A stretch of 64,000 nt of DNA from Macrothele yani (lineage: Eukaryota; Arthropoda; Arachnida; Araneae; Macrothelidae): positions 121,160,270 to 121,224,269 of the forward strand of contig CM076995.1 in the NCBI GenBank assembly GCA_039090855.1. The letters run 5' to 3'. The position numbers and the translations under genes are program-made. The notes under the pieces were generated by a model. That model was given only the letters and a program-made list of their open reading frames with translations, was not told where the DNA came from and searched no databases. How positions within the stretch are numbered: the stretch's first letter is position 1; each line of letters opens with the position of its first letter. This document shows positions 13,135 to 24,399 of this stretch, piece after piece.

Positions 13135-16100
13135 ATGAACTCTAAGGTACTATTTGTTTCTTTTAACTGCCGAGGTTTAGCGGCGTCAGCAGCAAATGCA
13201 TTGGTTTTTGAAGATGTCCGACCTTTAAAAGCGGATGTTCTAATGTTGCAAGAGACTAACTGTTCGGCAGGAATCAATTTTGCTCGCTGGCGCCGCTGGC
13301 CTTATGTTTTTTATCATAATTACCGGACACATGTTGGTTCCGGAACTGCAACAGCATTTCATTCCCGATTTCACTCCATATTACAGGATATTGTCGAGTC
13401 CCAGAGCCGCCTGGGAGTTTTTCAATGTATTTCGTTTTGCCTTCAGTCCAGTAGAAATCATCTATTAAATATTCATGTACCTCAAAATAATAATGAAGCT
13501 ACTGATCTCCTGGTTCATGTTGCTGCCGTACTTGCGAATATTCCCGCCTCAGACCTTATTGTTTTTGCTGGTGATTTTAATTGTACACTTCAACCTTACG
13601 TTGATAGAGATAATTCACATGAAAGCCGTCATTCTTTAGTTTCTCAGCTCTCTCAGATTGTCTTCAACTTTGACCTCCAAGATGCCTTCAGATATCTACA
13701 CCCAACTGAACGAGAGTCTTCTTGGTTCCCTTCTATTCATTTAAATTGTGCTGCAGCCAGACTTGATCGACTTTATGTCTCCCGTTTTATTCGTCCGTCT
13801 ATTATTTCAGTCAATCACGCACCCTCTGTTTCTTCAGACCATAAACCAGTTATTCTTTCCCTCTGATTTCAGTCTATTGGTATTCCACGGCCGAGTGTTT
13901 GGTCTTTAGATGATTCGTGTCTTCAAGATCCTGATTTTAATACTGAAGTTGTTCTTATTATCACTCAAGCTGTTACTCAATTGTCTTTTGTTTCCGACCC
14001 AGCGGCTCTGTGGATCTCGACAAAACAATCTATTGTAGCTTTTGCGAAGAAATATTCTTTTACTATCAGAACCCGGCGTAATATGACTGTGGACAGTCTC
14101 CGGCGTGCGCTTCAGCGAATCCCACGAACCTCATCGAATTATTATCTCCTTGAAACGAAATTACGAGAATGTCTTCAAACCTCCGTTTCAAATGTACTGA
14201 CCCGTCTGAAATATTCATTTCTCAGATTCGAAGAAGATCCTTTTCGCAGTCTCCGTTCCCTCGAGGTACGAAGAAAAAAAAAATACCATTGTACAACTCA
14301 CCCTCTCTAATGGCTCAGTAACTACTGACCCATATGTTATATGTAATCAAACTCATGCGTATTATAGCCAACGTTTTCGACGTACATTAACACAGCCAGC
14401 CTCTTCTGCACCACTTTTGCAAGACCTTCCGCAAGTTCCTGAATGCTATGTGTCCTCTCTAAATGCTTAGATCACCCCTCAAGAAATCCGCAATTCGATT
14501 TACAGTTTAAATGATCGTTCCTCACCTGGAGAGGATGGGCTTTCCTTCAAATTCTACAAAATATGCCTTCCTTATCTCATGCCACTTCTCCTCAGTTGTT
14601 ATACTTTCCTTTCTTCGTCTTCAAGTTCTTCTTCCAATGCTTTCAGCTTTGCTCTGCTTCGCCTTATTCCTAAATCTGGCTATCTTGGTATTTTATCTAA
14701 CTGGCGACCCATCTCTATACTTAATACCGACTATAAAATCTTTGCTAAACTACTCGCACTCCGTCTGAATCTTGTCCTATCCTATTTAATTCATTCTGAC
14801 CAAACTTACACTGTTCCCACCCGCTCTATCGCTTCTAATATTACCACGATCCGTGATCTTAACACTCTCGCATCCCAGCTCGCAGAACCCCTTGCTATTT
14901 TTAATATTGATCGACAGGCTTTTGATTCCATTAACCATACTTATATCTTTACTGTCCTTCAACGCTTTGGATTCCCTCCCTTCTTCTGCCAGGCTCTTTC
15001 TAATCTGTATTCAAACTCTTTTTCGGGTTCGTACTTCGACTTTTATTACTTCTGCTATCCCTTATTCTAACGGTATCCGGCAGGGCTGTCCCCTGTCGGG
15101 TCAACTTTTGCACTCTGTTTTGAACCTCTTCTAATCTGTCTCCGTTTTCGACTTCTTTCTTCTGTCCCCCGTGGAGTTGTGTGCACCCGGCACCATCATG
15201 CTGTCTTGACTGCATATGCCGATGACTTGACGTTATTTTTACGAACAGAATCTTCTTTTGGAATCCTATTATCAACATATAACGAATATGCCGTAATTTC
15301 TGGATCAGCCTTAAACACTGAAACATGCTCAGGTTTATGGACTGGAGCGTGGGCGACCCGTGGCGACCGCCGTCCGTGGGGACCCGATGGTCTTCAAACG
15401 TAGTCAAATTTCTTGGTGTGCATTTCGGAAAACCGGAGGCGGTTGCTGCTGCAGCATGGACCCCTCGGTCATCAAATTAATCGAAGACTTGCGCATCTCC
15501 GTCAGCTCAAACCCTTTCTTTCATTTTTTAGTCGGGCACTGATACTAAATGTGTTTGTGCAACCGAAATTGTTTCACAGCTGGATTGCTCACCTGCCGCC
15601 ACCTTTCTTGTTGAATCATCTGCAGAGAACTTTTGTGGACTTCAACTGGAATATAATTCATTGGGTGCATCGCTCCACGCTTTCTCTTCCGATTTCCTAT
15701 GGTGGTCTCTCTCTTGCTGATATCACTAAAAAATTTCAAGCCTTCCATCTTCATAACTTTCTTAAGATTTTTTCAACGCAAACCATTATCGATACTCTGT
15801 TCTTCCCCCGGAGTCCCCACCTTACAGTTCAAACTTTTCTGAGAATGGACCTGTTCCCATTCATTCCCAATCATTTCCCTGAAACTTACAAGTCTGCACT
15901 TACCCTTTGGCGCTCCTTGAATCCTGTCCAACTCCCCCTTCCACTACTAATGACCTCCTCGCAGAACCCCTCTTCTTCTCCTCTGCTATCCACTCTTCTA
16001 CCTCTTCGTACCTTCACTACTCCTCATGGTTTGCCAGTGGAGTTGTGAAGGTCTCTCAACTCGTTGACATTGATTTCCGTTGGAAACCTCTTTCTCGCAT

Positions 16101-16797
16101 TTCTCCCTTGTTTGCAGATACCCCTGTTCATCGTGCTCAACTTCGGCATATCCAGATTTGCATTCAGAGACTCTACCCACAACTTGCCAATCAGAATGGA
16201 CTTATTCAGAACTCATCAGCCTCACTCAGTCTCCCGTTCATTATTTATCTAAATGACCAGCCGTTTCTTTCACATCAAGTATCTGCTAATCTCATCTATA
16301 GGCATTTCATTACATATTTTACCGATCCAATGCCGATTCCCTCCGTGCCAGAGGCAGAAGTACCAGCAACATGGAGTGATCCACTAACAGCCTTGGCTAC
16401 TCCAAAGGCAAGGGATATCCATTGGTTACATCTACATAGTCGCTTATTAACCCCACGCACCCTTAATCGTTTTCGGCATCTTACATCGTCACTGTGTTAT
16501 TTTTGCAATACAGAGGGAGATGTATTTCACTCTTACTCGATGTGCTTGTTTTTACAGCCTTTGTTTTCATTTATGTTTCTTTTGCTTCAGAATGTTTGTG
16601 CTTCTTTACACACCATGTTTCATTATAATGTTCTTCGCTCACATCACCCATCTGCTTCATCACACAATTCTGTACGTATTTTTCTCATATTGCAAGCAAA
16701 ATATACAATTTATCAGTACTATCATATTAGTGTCGATTGTCCTACTCTTAGACGTTATAATGTTGCAAAACGTTTTCTTTGTCGCAGATACCGTTAG
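13135..16797 (+). pseudogene. LINE ORF2: endonuclease, reverse transcriptase, C-terminal zinc motif (broken)
   Basis: The ATG at 13135 opens an exonuclease/endonuclease/phosphatase domain (FNCRG, LQETN, FAGDFN, SSDHKP) that is open to the stop at 13866. The reverse transcriptase follows in several frames: LIPKSG and NWRPISIL (about 14670-14725), DQTYTVPTRS, NIDRQAFDS (about 14900), GIRQGCPLSG (about 15070) and the catalytic YADDLTLF (about 15211). The C-terminal frame 15907-16797 has a CYFCN...H...C motif typical of L1/Tx1 ORF2 ends. Endonuclease nicks the target and RT copies the RNA at the nick. At least four frameshifts or stops (around 13864, 14280, 14470 and 15070-15420) inactivate it. 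Confidence 0.8.
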
Positions 16798-18448
16798 TCT
16801 GTGACTGCGATATTGCAGGTCGAGTATGATACTGCAAAGACGAGTAACAGTCTTGACAGCTTTCATGCTAAGTGGTCCCCAAGTCATATCTGGCTTAATA
16901 CGAACAATGATATTGTAACACTAACCGTGTAACGTCCACGACATTTTGTTGTGGTCAGATCTCTGTCTTTGTATTGTACTGGAGCGTTTTTTGTTTTTTT
17001 GCATTATGTTGTGAGTATTTTTGTATATTTAAGCAGGTTAGTTGCCCGTCGAAGTGTTCGGCATAACCTCTTTCCCCATAAATTACTGTTGGGTAATATG
17101 TCGTTTTATTTGACTACCTAGTTACGTTTCTCTGTTCAATTTCAAAAAGTTAGTGTCTCATGAATTGTTCTACTTCATTGAGTGTCACGTGAGAGTATTT
17201 TATGTATTAACTTTGCACCGTCATGTGTTAAGATTTTTTCCTAATCATTCGCGTTTATAACTGAATTTTGTATTTATTGTTGGGGAAAATTGAATGCTTG
17301 AAATTGCTTGCACTGTCTAGCGATAACATAATGGTCTTTTTTTCTGCATTATCGAACCCATAGTGGTTAATAAGAATTTTACTACGTCTGAAGTTCTTTC
17401 AGTTGTAGTATTTGTCTTTGCAAGCCTATTGTTAGAGTGACAGACTAATTTAGCTTTTTAGTTTTTGTCTAGCAAATAAGTACTTTCTCTGTATGAAAAT
17501 GACGGTTTCTTTAAGATAATGTAATGCTCATCTGCTGTAAAATCATGCAGTTTTCTGTACTTCTAATTTACGATTCTTCCCTTTGAATTTAGCAACATTT
17601 GCAATATATCCTGTACATTGAATTTTTGTATTTATCACATCTGAATGATGAGTCCTTTTTGTTTGTTTGTTGCATCTAATGTTACGAGATTTTTACTCAT
17701 CTACTTTTTCCGCAACTTGTTGATGAAAAACGTCTGTGTTTATAGATTGAGAAGTAGATGATTTTTGTTTTGAAGTGAAACTGATTCGTATGTATAATGT
17801 TTTTTTTTTTTGTTGCGAATTATGTTGCTCATAGAGTTTCACTTAGTGATATTTTTCTTTTATGGAAAATTGTGGTACTTATAGACAGACAGAAGAACCT
17901 ATTTTTGTATTAGAAGCAGCGTACCCGCGTTAAGCAGGGATTTTGTTTTTAGAGTTAAGGTTTACGCTTATTTTGTTTCATGATTCTTAATGAATTAATA
18001 TGTCTGTCGAAAAAAATAGTTTTACAGCCTGGCAGAAATAAAATCAGTATATCATGTTGTTAGTGGTAGCGTACATGTTACGAGCAAGGGTTTTTTTTTT
18101 CCCGGCTTGATGTTTTATTTTCATGAATGACATGCTGAAATATTTTTAACTTTGTGCGGCCTTTGACAATGTTCAGTTGTACAGATTTTGTGTTTTGTTC
18201 AATTTTAATGTTCATTATTGTGAATTACCTGATGCTTTCTTTTTTTTTTTTTTTGGCTTTTTGTGGTAGACGGAGAAAGTTAAATTGATCTCATTTCTGT
18301 TTTCTGTCATTGTCATTTCCCAATACTGTATGTTTGTTGAGTCCTTTTGCCTTCTGTGTAAAATATGCCAAAATGGTAACAACTGTTCCCGGTGAACTTA
18401 CTGTAAATATTGTTTATATGGTTTTATGGCAATAAAGATATTTTGAAG
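16798..18448 (+). other. LINE 3' UTR
   Basis: T/G-rich non-coding tail of the Tx1/L1-like LINE, about 1.65 kb long, ending just after its polyadenylation signal. It contains two diverged copies of a GCGTAC...GAGCA/AAGCAGGG-type segment near 17925 and 18070. No other gene was seen. Confidence 0.7.
18431..18436 (+). promoter_or_regulatory. Polyadenylation signal of the LINE
   Basis: AATAAA lies 12 bp before the deduced 3' end of the LINE at 18448, the expected spacing for an RNA that was cleaved and reverse-transcribed. Confidence 0.7.
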
Positions 18449-18636
18449 TTCTGATCATTCGTCCGGAAGGGGTAAGGGTTCGAATCCCGTGAGGCATGGA
18501 TGTTGTGCTTGTCTTACGGCACTGGTTCTCTCCCTTCCCTGAAACCAGTGGCCCTAACTTAGGGACGGGAGACTGCTTATAGACCATTGAGTTGCTCACG
18601 GTGGTCGTTAAACCTCCAATCAAAAAAAAAAAAAAA
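18449..18636 (+). mobile_element. SINE copy 2, 3' part (split by LINE)
   Basis: Continues the SINE broken at 11102. It begins with the duplicated TTCTGATC, then carries the B box (GGTTCGAATCC), the common body and an A-tail. Its flank repeats the A-run plus GTTT seen before position 11061. Confidence 0.9.
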
Positions 18637-19099
18637 GTTTTGCGTCTTTTACAAGAATTTTTTATTTACATTATTTTTACAATTTTGAACTGCCTGGGAT
18701 TGGAAAACGCAAATAATAATTCAGAAATAAAAATCAAAATTTTTGATCTTAACACTCCCCCCCCCGACCCCTCTTTTTCACTGCTTGCATTCCGTAACAT
18801 TGTTATCGACTTGAGCACCCATCGTATTTCTGGAAACTTGGCGCCTATGGGTGAGGCAATTATCTGTAAAAATATACTGAATGCGTAACACCGTGCATAC
18901 TTAAATTCATTCATAAAATAAGAGCTTAAGTTCAATAATTCGAAGTAGAGGAGGAAAACAGGGTAGAAGTGGTATTATTACTATTATTATATTGTAAAAA
19001 TTGGTTCGAACATGAATTGATTACATAAGAGCAATCTGAAACTACACGAGAAGGAAAATTCTGAGGGAGGAAGGGTTTGGGCACCCTGAGCCCTTCCTT

Positions 19100-19276
19100 T
19101 CTGGTTAGTCGTATCAGCCGTGTCCGGGTTTGAGACCCCGATGAGGCACGAGTAGTCCGTGTGTCTTATGACTCTGGCTCTCTCCTCTCCTTGGAACAAG
19201 TGGTTCCAAATTAGGGACACGCGACTATTTATAGCTTTCAGAATTGATCTTCGTGGTCGTTAAACACCTATAAAAA
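19100..19276 (+). mobile_element. SINE copy 3, old and 5'-truncated
   Basis: A diverged copy of the same SINE. It keeps the B-box region (GGGTTTGAGACCCCGATGAGG), the CTCTCTCC...AATTAGGGAC body and the final GTGGTCGTTAAAC segment, but has many substitutions and no clear A-box start. Confidence 0.75.
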
Positions 19277-21420
19277 AGGCAGAACGAATAAGAAAGAAAA
19301 AGGAAATAAGGACTTTTAATTCGGCTTTCAGTTCGAGCCACGAGGAACACCAGCAACTAAACAGTCTTCGGGAACATCAGCATTATTGTACATACAATCG
19401 GCTTCGTCAATTTAATTTTAAAGCGAGCCCTTATTGAGCTAATTTCCTTTAGAAATTAACAAAGCCTTTGCTGCTTTGGAGAAGCTACTAAGCAAAAAGC
19501 GAATAAAGCCTTCAGCTTAAACCTTCCCTCAATTTTTCTGTTTGATTTCTGCTTAACGCATTTCGTTTAAATCGAACATTTCATTCATTTTGTTTGACAT
19601 AGTAAGTTCTGGCTATCGAATTTTAACTTCAATTCAAATGAGTCAGAGGGTATCTATTTTAATATAAAATTTCTTTTGATAGATTTACTTGTAGCTTTAA
19701 ACGCACTTATTTGAAGAATTTTTCCTTGAATCAGCACTCTGCTGACAGATTTTGTGAAAAATCACTTTTTTAAAAGAAAATTCGTAGCCCGCAATTTCAT
19801 AATTTTATCGCTATTAATTCCGATTCTTTAGTGTACTGAGATATTGCTTAAGCGTTCTCTTACTATAAGTAAACCGTGTTGATTCGTAACGGAAACCCTT
19901 ACGTTCCTTCTTCCTTTGTATGCTGGAAGTCTAAATTATTAATCGTTTACTTTCAATCACCGGGATACGCGAAGGGGTGCTAATAAAACATGCAGGAAGT
20001 GGCCTATTTTATTCTGGATACATGTATCCGTTTTCGTGACAACGTTCTGAGAAACATATTTGAAACCTGGGAACATGTATAGTTCAGATGGAACAAGACT
20101 TCTTCCGGAAAGAACGCATCATTCAAATTGTTACGGATGAAGTGTTTGAACCATCTCCAGTATTGTAATCTGTTCTATACTCCTACAGGGAACATGTTTT
20201 CTTTTCTTTTTTTTTTTCTTACTGTGAAACAGAATTTCTACATTGCGTCCACGACAGTAGTTTTCACAGAGACTGGCTTGCTCATAAATTCTTTTTCCAA
20301 AGGCATGTCTCCAAAGTTTCCTTAGTTTTTGAATTAAGGGCCGCATCTGACAAAAGTCGTTATTTAAAAAACAAATTCCTTGTATGAACTACACTGCACA
20401 AGCTCATCTCCCCAAAATTTTGTAATCTCTTAATTATCGAGGTCAGAGCTTCGACAAATAGCATCGTAGCACATTTGAATTATTGTCTGAACTATTTGCA
20501 TATTTTCAAAGCCATTTTTTCATAATTTTGTAATGTTTTACATTATTTTCAACAATTTAATGAGTTAATACAAAACTGAACTGGATGATGGCATTGAAAA
20601 TCTCGAATGTTCTTTCCTTTATTATCTTGTTTATTTATTTGAGGTTAATAGTTGCTCTTACAGGGCGATACTGATTATTAATTCCATCTTGCAAATACAA
20701 TTTTCACGGCATGGATTATTCATGTTATTTTTAGTTAAAAAACTGGTTTGTGCTATCAAAAAATATCTGAACGGAAATAAAGTGGGAGATATTAAATAGT
20801 AATTTCTTATAGAAGAATGTTCCCGAAAAAAGTGCAGATAAATGGATGAATGAAGCAGAAACGTGCTGGAAATAAGAAATAAAAATCAATTCTGTTTTTA
20901 ATTTCAGGTACTTTTATTGCATGTGTGAAAACCACGAACGTTATTTTTGATAAAAGTTTTAACTCTGGTTTCTTGAATAGCAATAAATTCTCAGAAGTGC
21001 TGTAAGTTGTGACATGCATGAAAGAAATGTCCAAATGCAGGTTGTGACACAGGGGAGGCGGAAAGTGAAGTTCGTTGACCGGGCCCGAAATTTCGAATCG
21101 TAGTACAGCCTCTACCTTCCCGCTTCCCGGAACAAACAGAAGAAAACAGTTCCTAAGGAGCTTTGTTGGGAATTAGGACCACCCAACCACTTACCTAGAG
21201 GAACTTTCTAAAGCACATCACAACAATCGCACATATGCCAAATAAAAAAATAATAAAAATAAAAATCTTAGCTAAAATTATTGACTGGGTTCGGGCAGTT
21301 CTGCCGCCACTGTTGTGACATGTATGAGAGAAATGTCCAATTGTATAGGTTGTGACACGTGTGAGAGAAATTCCCCACAATCCCATCACGAATGGTAGTC
21401 GCTGTCCTCGACTTTAAACT
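19277..21420. other. AT-rich intron sequence
   Basis: No exon was recognised. Two diverged copies of a segment of about 45 bp (GTGACATG..GA(A/G)AGAAATGTCCAA...GGTTGTGACAC) lie at about 21009-21053 and 21314-21360. Short frames in this stretch have no recognisable similarity. Confidence 0.5.
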
Positions 21421-21427
21421 TTCAGAG

Positions 21428-21429
<2 letters not shown>

Positions 21430-21474
<45 letters not shown>
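21430..21474 (+). repeat. (GA)n microsatellite
   Basis: About 22 uninterrupted GA units, inside the methyltransferase intron. Confidence 0.95.
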
Positions 21475-21476
<2 letters not shown>

Positions 21477-21517
21477 CACCCGAAGGGCAGAACAGGACCC
21501 TGGGTAGTTCTTAATCA

Positions 21518-21580
21518 AACCTGTTAGCTTATATATGTATGAGGGACTTCAGTCACTTCATACATATAAGCTAACAGGTT
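21518..21580. repeat. Hairpin-forming inverted repeat
   Basis: Arms at 21518-21542 and 21558-21580 (core AACCTGTTAGCTTATAT) are complementary except for a 2-bp length difference, with a 15-nt loop. The size would suit a small-RNA hairpin or a fold-back insertion; nothing else supports either. Confidence 0.7.
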
Positions 21581-21809
21581 ATAAGAATTTCTAAGCATAA
21601 TTCTGTTGGGTTGGTGCGGACAAAATGTCCGCTTTCAGCGGAGAGACAAGTTCGACCTCTCCAGCAGAATGGTGTTACCCAGCAACGTCACATGGCATAC
21701 GTTCTAAGGTCGGTGCACATCTAGTGCACGTGTTGTGTGCATCATTTCGTAATAAGGTTCAACCCCGAGTTCACAGGCTTCACTCAAAGCAGAAAACAGA
21801 GACAGAACA

Positions 21810-22960
21810 ATTATGAGTCATTTCCCTGTATGAGTTCAAACTCGAACATTCCGTGAGTATTGCGGCCAGAAACCTTAATGCTGCGTTTGGCAGAGTACTG
21901 CGAACGAAAGCACCATACGCCGATGGTTCACAAAATTCCAACCAGGAGACATGTCCCTTGCAATTGCACCTCGTGGTCGTCCACCAGTAAGTGTAACAGA
22001 TGAGAAGATGAAGGATACCGTGGCAGCTGACCCACGGCAGAGTAGCAGTTAGATCGCAGAGAAGGTCAGTGTGCATCATTCAACGGTTGGTGACCCTGGG
22101 GAAGATGAAAAGCTGGATGTTTAGGTGCCGCACAAATTGACAGAAGCCAATAAAACACGTCGTCTGGAGGTGTGCATTATCCTCCATGCCAGGCACAGAC
22201 TGGGGAGGATTACAGCATCGTATCCTAAACTGCGATGGAAAGTGGAGACGTTCCCGGTAGAGCAGTGGTCTAAGCGCTGGCTTCTGACCATTCGTTCGAG
22301 ATGGGTCCGGGTTCGAATTCCGGTGAGGCATGAATTTTGTGTTTGTCTTAAGGCACTGGATCTATCCCTTCCCTGGAACCAGTGACCCTAAATTAGGAGC
22401 GGGCGACTGCTTATGACCCATCGGGATGTTCGACCATAAAAAAAAAAAAAGTGGGTCCCCTACAACGGTTGTAAGCGACAGCACAGTCATTGGATGCAAT
22501 GGAGCCACCTAAACCCTGCCCGAAGTCACTCTTACACTCACGGAAAGTGTTAGTTCTCGTACGGTCATCTGCTGCCGGATTAGTGCAACATTCATTTCTC
22601 CAATCAGTTGAGGTGAACAATTCGGACCGCTCTTGTGCTGAAATGTAGTAGAAAGTTTTGGTCAACAGGCATGGGGTCCTTCTGTTGCAGGACAATGCTC
22701 GCTCACATGTCTTCCAAATGACCGTCCAACAAATCCATCAGTTGGACTACGAAGCTCTGACGCACCTTGTTATTCCCCAGACCTTGTTCCCACGAATTAC
22801 CACCTCTTCTGGCATCTGGGCCATTTCCTGGAGGAGGAGACCTTTCCAAACGGCCAAGTTGTGTATCAGATCTTTGCCACTTTTTTGCTTCAAACTGCAA
22901 TGCAAGCCCATTGGCAGAAGTGTGTCGATGAAGAGGGGAAGTACTATGACTAAGCGGGTA
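21810..22960 (+). pseudogene. mariner transposase, frameshifted and SINE-interrupted
   Basis: Pieces in different frames follow mariner order: an N-terminal HTH region (YEFKLEHS, then the RGRPPVSVTDEK-like linker), VPHKLTEANKTRRLEVC (22124-22180), the first catalytic block (NCDGKW, normally CDEKW), then after the SINE LLQDNARSH with the second Asp (about 22688) and a YSPDL-type block near 22770 with the third. That makes it a DD34D-type enzyme in origin. Frameshifts, stops and the SINE at 22246-22447 destroy it. Confidence 0.8.
22246..22447 (+). mobile_element. SINE copy 4, nested in mariner
   Basis: Same tRNA-derived family with A box, B box and short A-tail. It is flanked by AAAGTGG at 22239-22245 and 22448-22454. 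It splits the catalytic domain of the mariner transposase right after its first Asp block. Confidence 0.9.
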
Positions 22961-23070
22961 GGTGCTTCCTATTTTTACGAAAGTTTGAAGGTGGCACTCT
23001 CATCTGCACCAACCCAAATAAAATGTATTCAAGAATAGTGAACTTAATGACTAGAAGGAGCTGGACATAC

Positions 23071-23218
23071 CTGATTTCATAAGACGGTGAAGACTTACAA
23101 AAGAAGGAATCATCAAATCACTTAATGTACTCATTAAATCCATCATATGCTTATGATATTCATCGGGCTTCAGATTCTCCTCATAGTTTTTTCTCATTTC
23201 TTCAACGGTTTTCTCCAT
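23071..23218 (-). CDS. NNMT/PNMT/TEMT-like methyltransferase, first coding exon
   Basis: This minus-strand exon (whole exon about 23071-23234) has an acceptor TTTTAG|ATCAC and a donor AAATCAG|GTATGT. The first ATG, in context ATCATGG, gives 49 codons plus one base (phase 1). The peptide is acidic and helical, with EEMRKNYEENLKPDEYHKH matching the family's N-terminal x-Y-x-x-x-F-x-P-x-x-Y pattern. It ends SLHRLMKSG, which in frame leads into the RFSG-x-x-LLEIGSGPT start of the exon at 3567-3771. The two-exon join is inferred from phase, strand and motif order. The family's SAM-binding fold starts only in the next exon. An upstream acceptor implies at least one earlier, probably 5' untranslated, exon outside the part I can identify. 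Confidence 0.72.
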
Positions 23219-23234
23219 GATAGAGTTTAGTGAT

Positions 23235-23800
23235 CTAAAACAACAAGAAGCCTCAGTTTCTGCATAGAATTTGACAAAAACAAAATGCAAGTAATTTTTA
23301 TTTGAAATGCACTTACACCTCTTTCCAAAGTTAAGGAATGTTTTCATCTCACGCTTGTATAAAGCCGTTAGACCATTAGCTTTCGAATGAAAACTTCATC
23401 AGAAAGTTAACTGCGTACATATAGAGTCTGATAAATCATATCCGAAAAAACTCATAGCTTTACCATGGGTTATTTGTATCATTGCAATAATCCGCAAATT
23501 TAAAGATGCGTGGGTTATATAAAATGTTATAAGTTATGTATTTAAACTAAGTAAAACAAAGGAATGGTGCACCCGTTGTCTGGATGAAGTCTTTCAATGC
23601 TGATGAATGAGTGCAGAAATTAGTTTTTTCCTTTCTTGCTGTTATTATTTTCATAATTTGAAACTACGGTAATAATGTGTACCTGAATTTCAGTGTTCCT
23701 GTATTTCCTGAAATAATTGACTCTAAATTAAAATACTTTAGATAATGCCAGTCATCATTAATTTCACGGTGATCCCTAGCATTATCAGATCACTAGTAGT
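23235..23800. other. Upstream intron of the methyltransferase gene
   Basis: AT-rich sequence with no recognised exon or transposon. A first non-coding exon or promoter further right cannot be placed by eye. Confidence 0.4.
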
Positions 23801-23807
23801 TAGTGAG

Positions 23808-23976
23808 TGCTTGTGCGTGCGTGTGTGTGCAACAGAGAGAGAGAGACAAAAGACTTGTAGCATGGATTATACTTTGAGTGTTTGTGAGTGAGAGAGAGTG
23901 TGTGTGTGTGTAACAGAGAGAGACAAAAGACTTGTAGCATGGATTATACTTTGAGAGAGTGTGTGTGTTTGTGAGT

Positions 23977-24015
<39 letters not shown>

Positions 24016-24109
24016 TATGTGTGTGTGTGTGTAACAGAGAGAGACAAAAGACTTGTAGCATGGATTATACTTTGAGAGTGTGTGTGTTTGTGAGTGAGAT
24101 ATAGAGAGA

Positions 24110-24159
<50 letters not shown>

Positions 24160-24390
24160 CGGAGAGACATGTGTATGAGCGAGAGATACGGAGAGTGAGA
24201 GAAAAAGAAAAACCGTACGCGAAGATATGGAGAGTGAAGGAAAAGAAGGATTGTACGCGAAGATATGGAGAGCAAGAGAAAGATGAAAAGAAAAGAAAAG
24301 AGGCAGAGAGAGAAAGAGAGTAAAAGAGAAATAAAGATGGAGAGTGAGACAGTGACAGAAAAGAAAGAATGAGAGTTAGAGAAAGAGTGA
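23808..24390. repeat. Compound GT/GA microsatellite with embedded 45-bp unit
   Basis: Blocks of (GT)n and (GA)n alternate with three copies of a unit containing GACAAAAGACTTGTAGCATG (about 23846, 23923 and 24044). The 3' part decays into GA-rich sequence. The long minus-strand frames rich in Ser-Leu and Thr-His dipeptides here are translations of the dinucleotide repeats, not proteins. Confidence 0.9.
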
Positions 24391-24399
24391 TCAAGGGTG

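Larger units (their letters stand above)
11103..18448 (+). mobile_element. Full-length Tx1/L1-like non-LTR retrotransposon
   Basis: A 7,346-bp LINE lies between two copies of the 8-bp sequence TTCTGATC (11095-11102 and 18449-18456), both belonging to one SINE. It has a 5' leader, a zinc-knuckle ORF1, an ORF2 with apurinic-type endonuclease and reverse transcriptase, a C-terminal CCHC motif, a 1.65-kb 3' UTR and an AATAAA signal 12 bp before its end, with no long A-tail. RT motifs such as NWRPISIL and NIDRQAFDS resemble the L1/Tx1 group. Several frameshifts and stops make it inactive. It lies inside the methyltransferase intron, in antisense to that gene. Confidence 0.85.
21606..23017 (+). mobile_element. 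mariner transposon interrupted by a SINE
   Basis: Short inverted ends (TTGGGTTGGTGC at 21606 and its complement ending at 23017) enclose a broken mariner transposase gene. Removing the nested SINE and one copy of its 7-bp duplication leaves about 1.2 kb, the normal mariner size. It lies only about 50 bp from the methyltransferase exon at 23071. Confidence 0.85.

Noticed and set aside
15000..15407. Minus-strand frame of 135 codons
   Set aside because: Antisense shadow of the LINE reverse transcriptase region.
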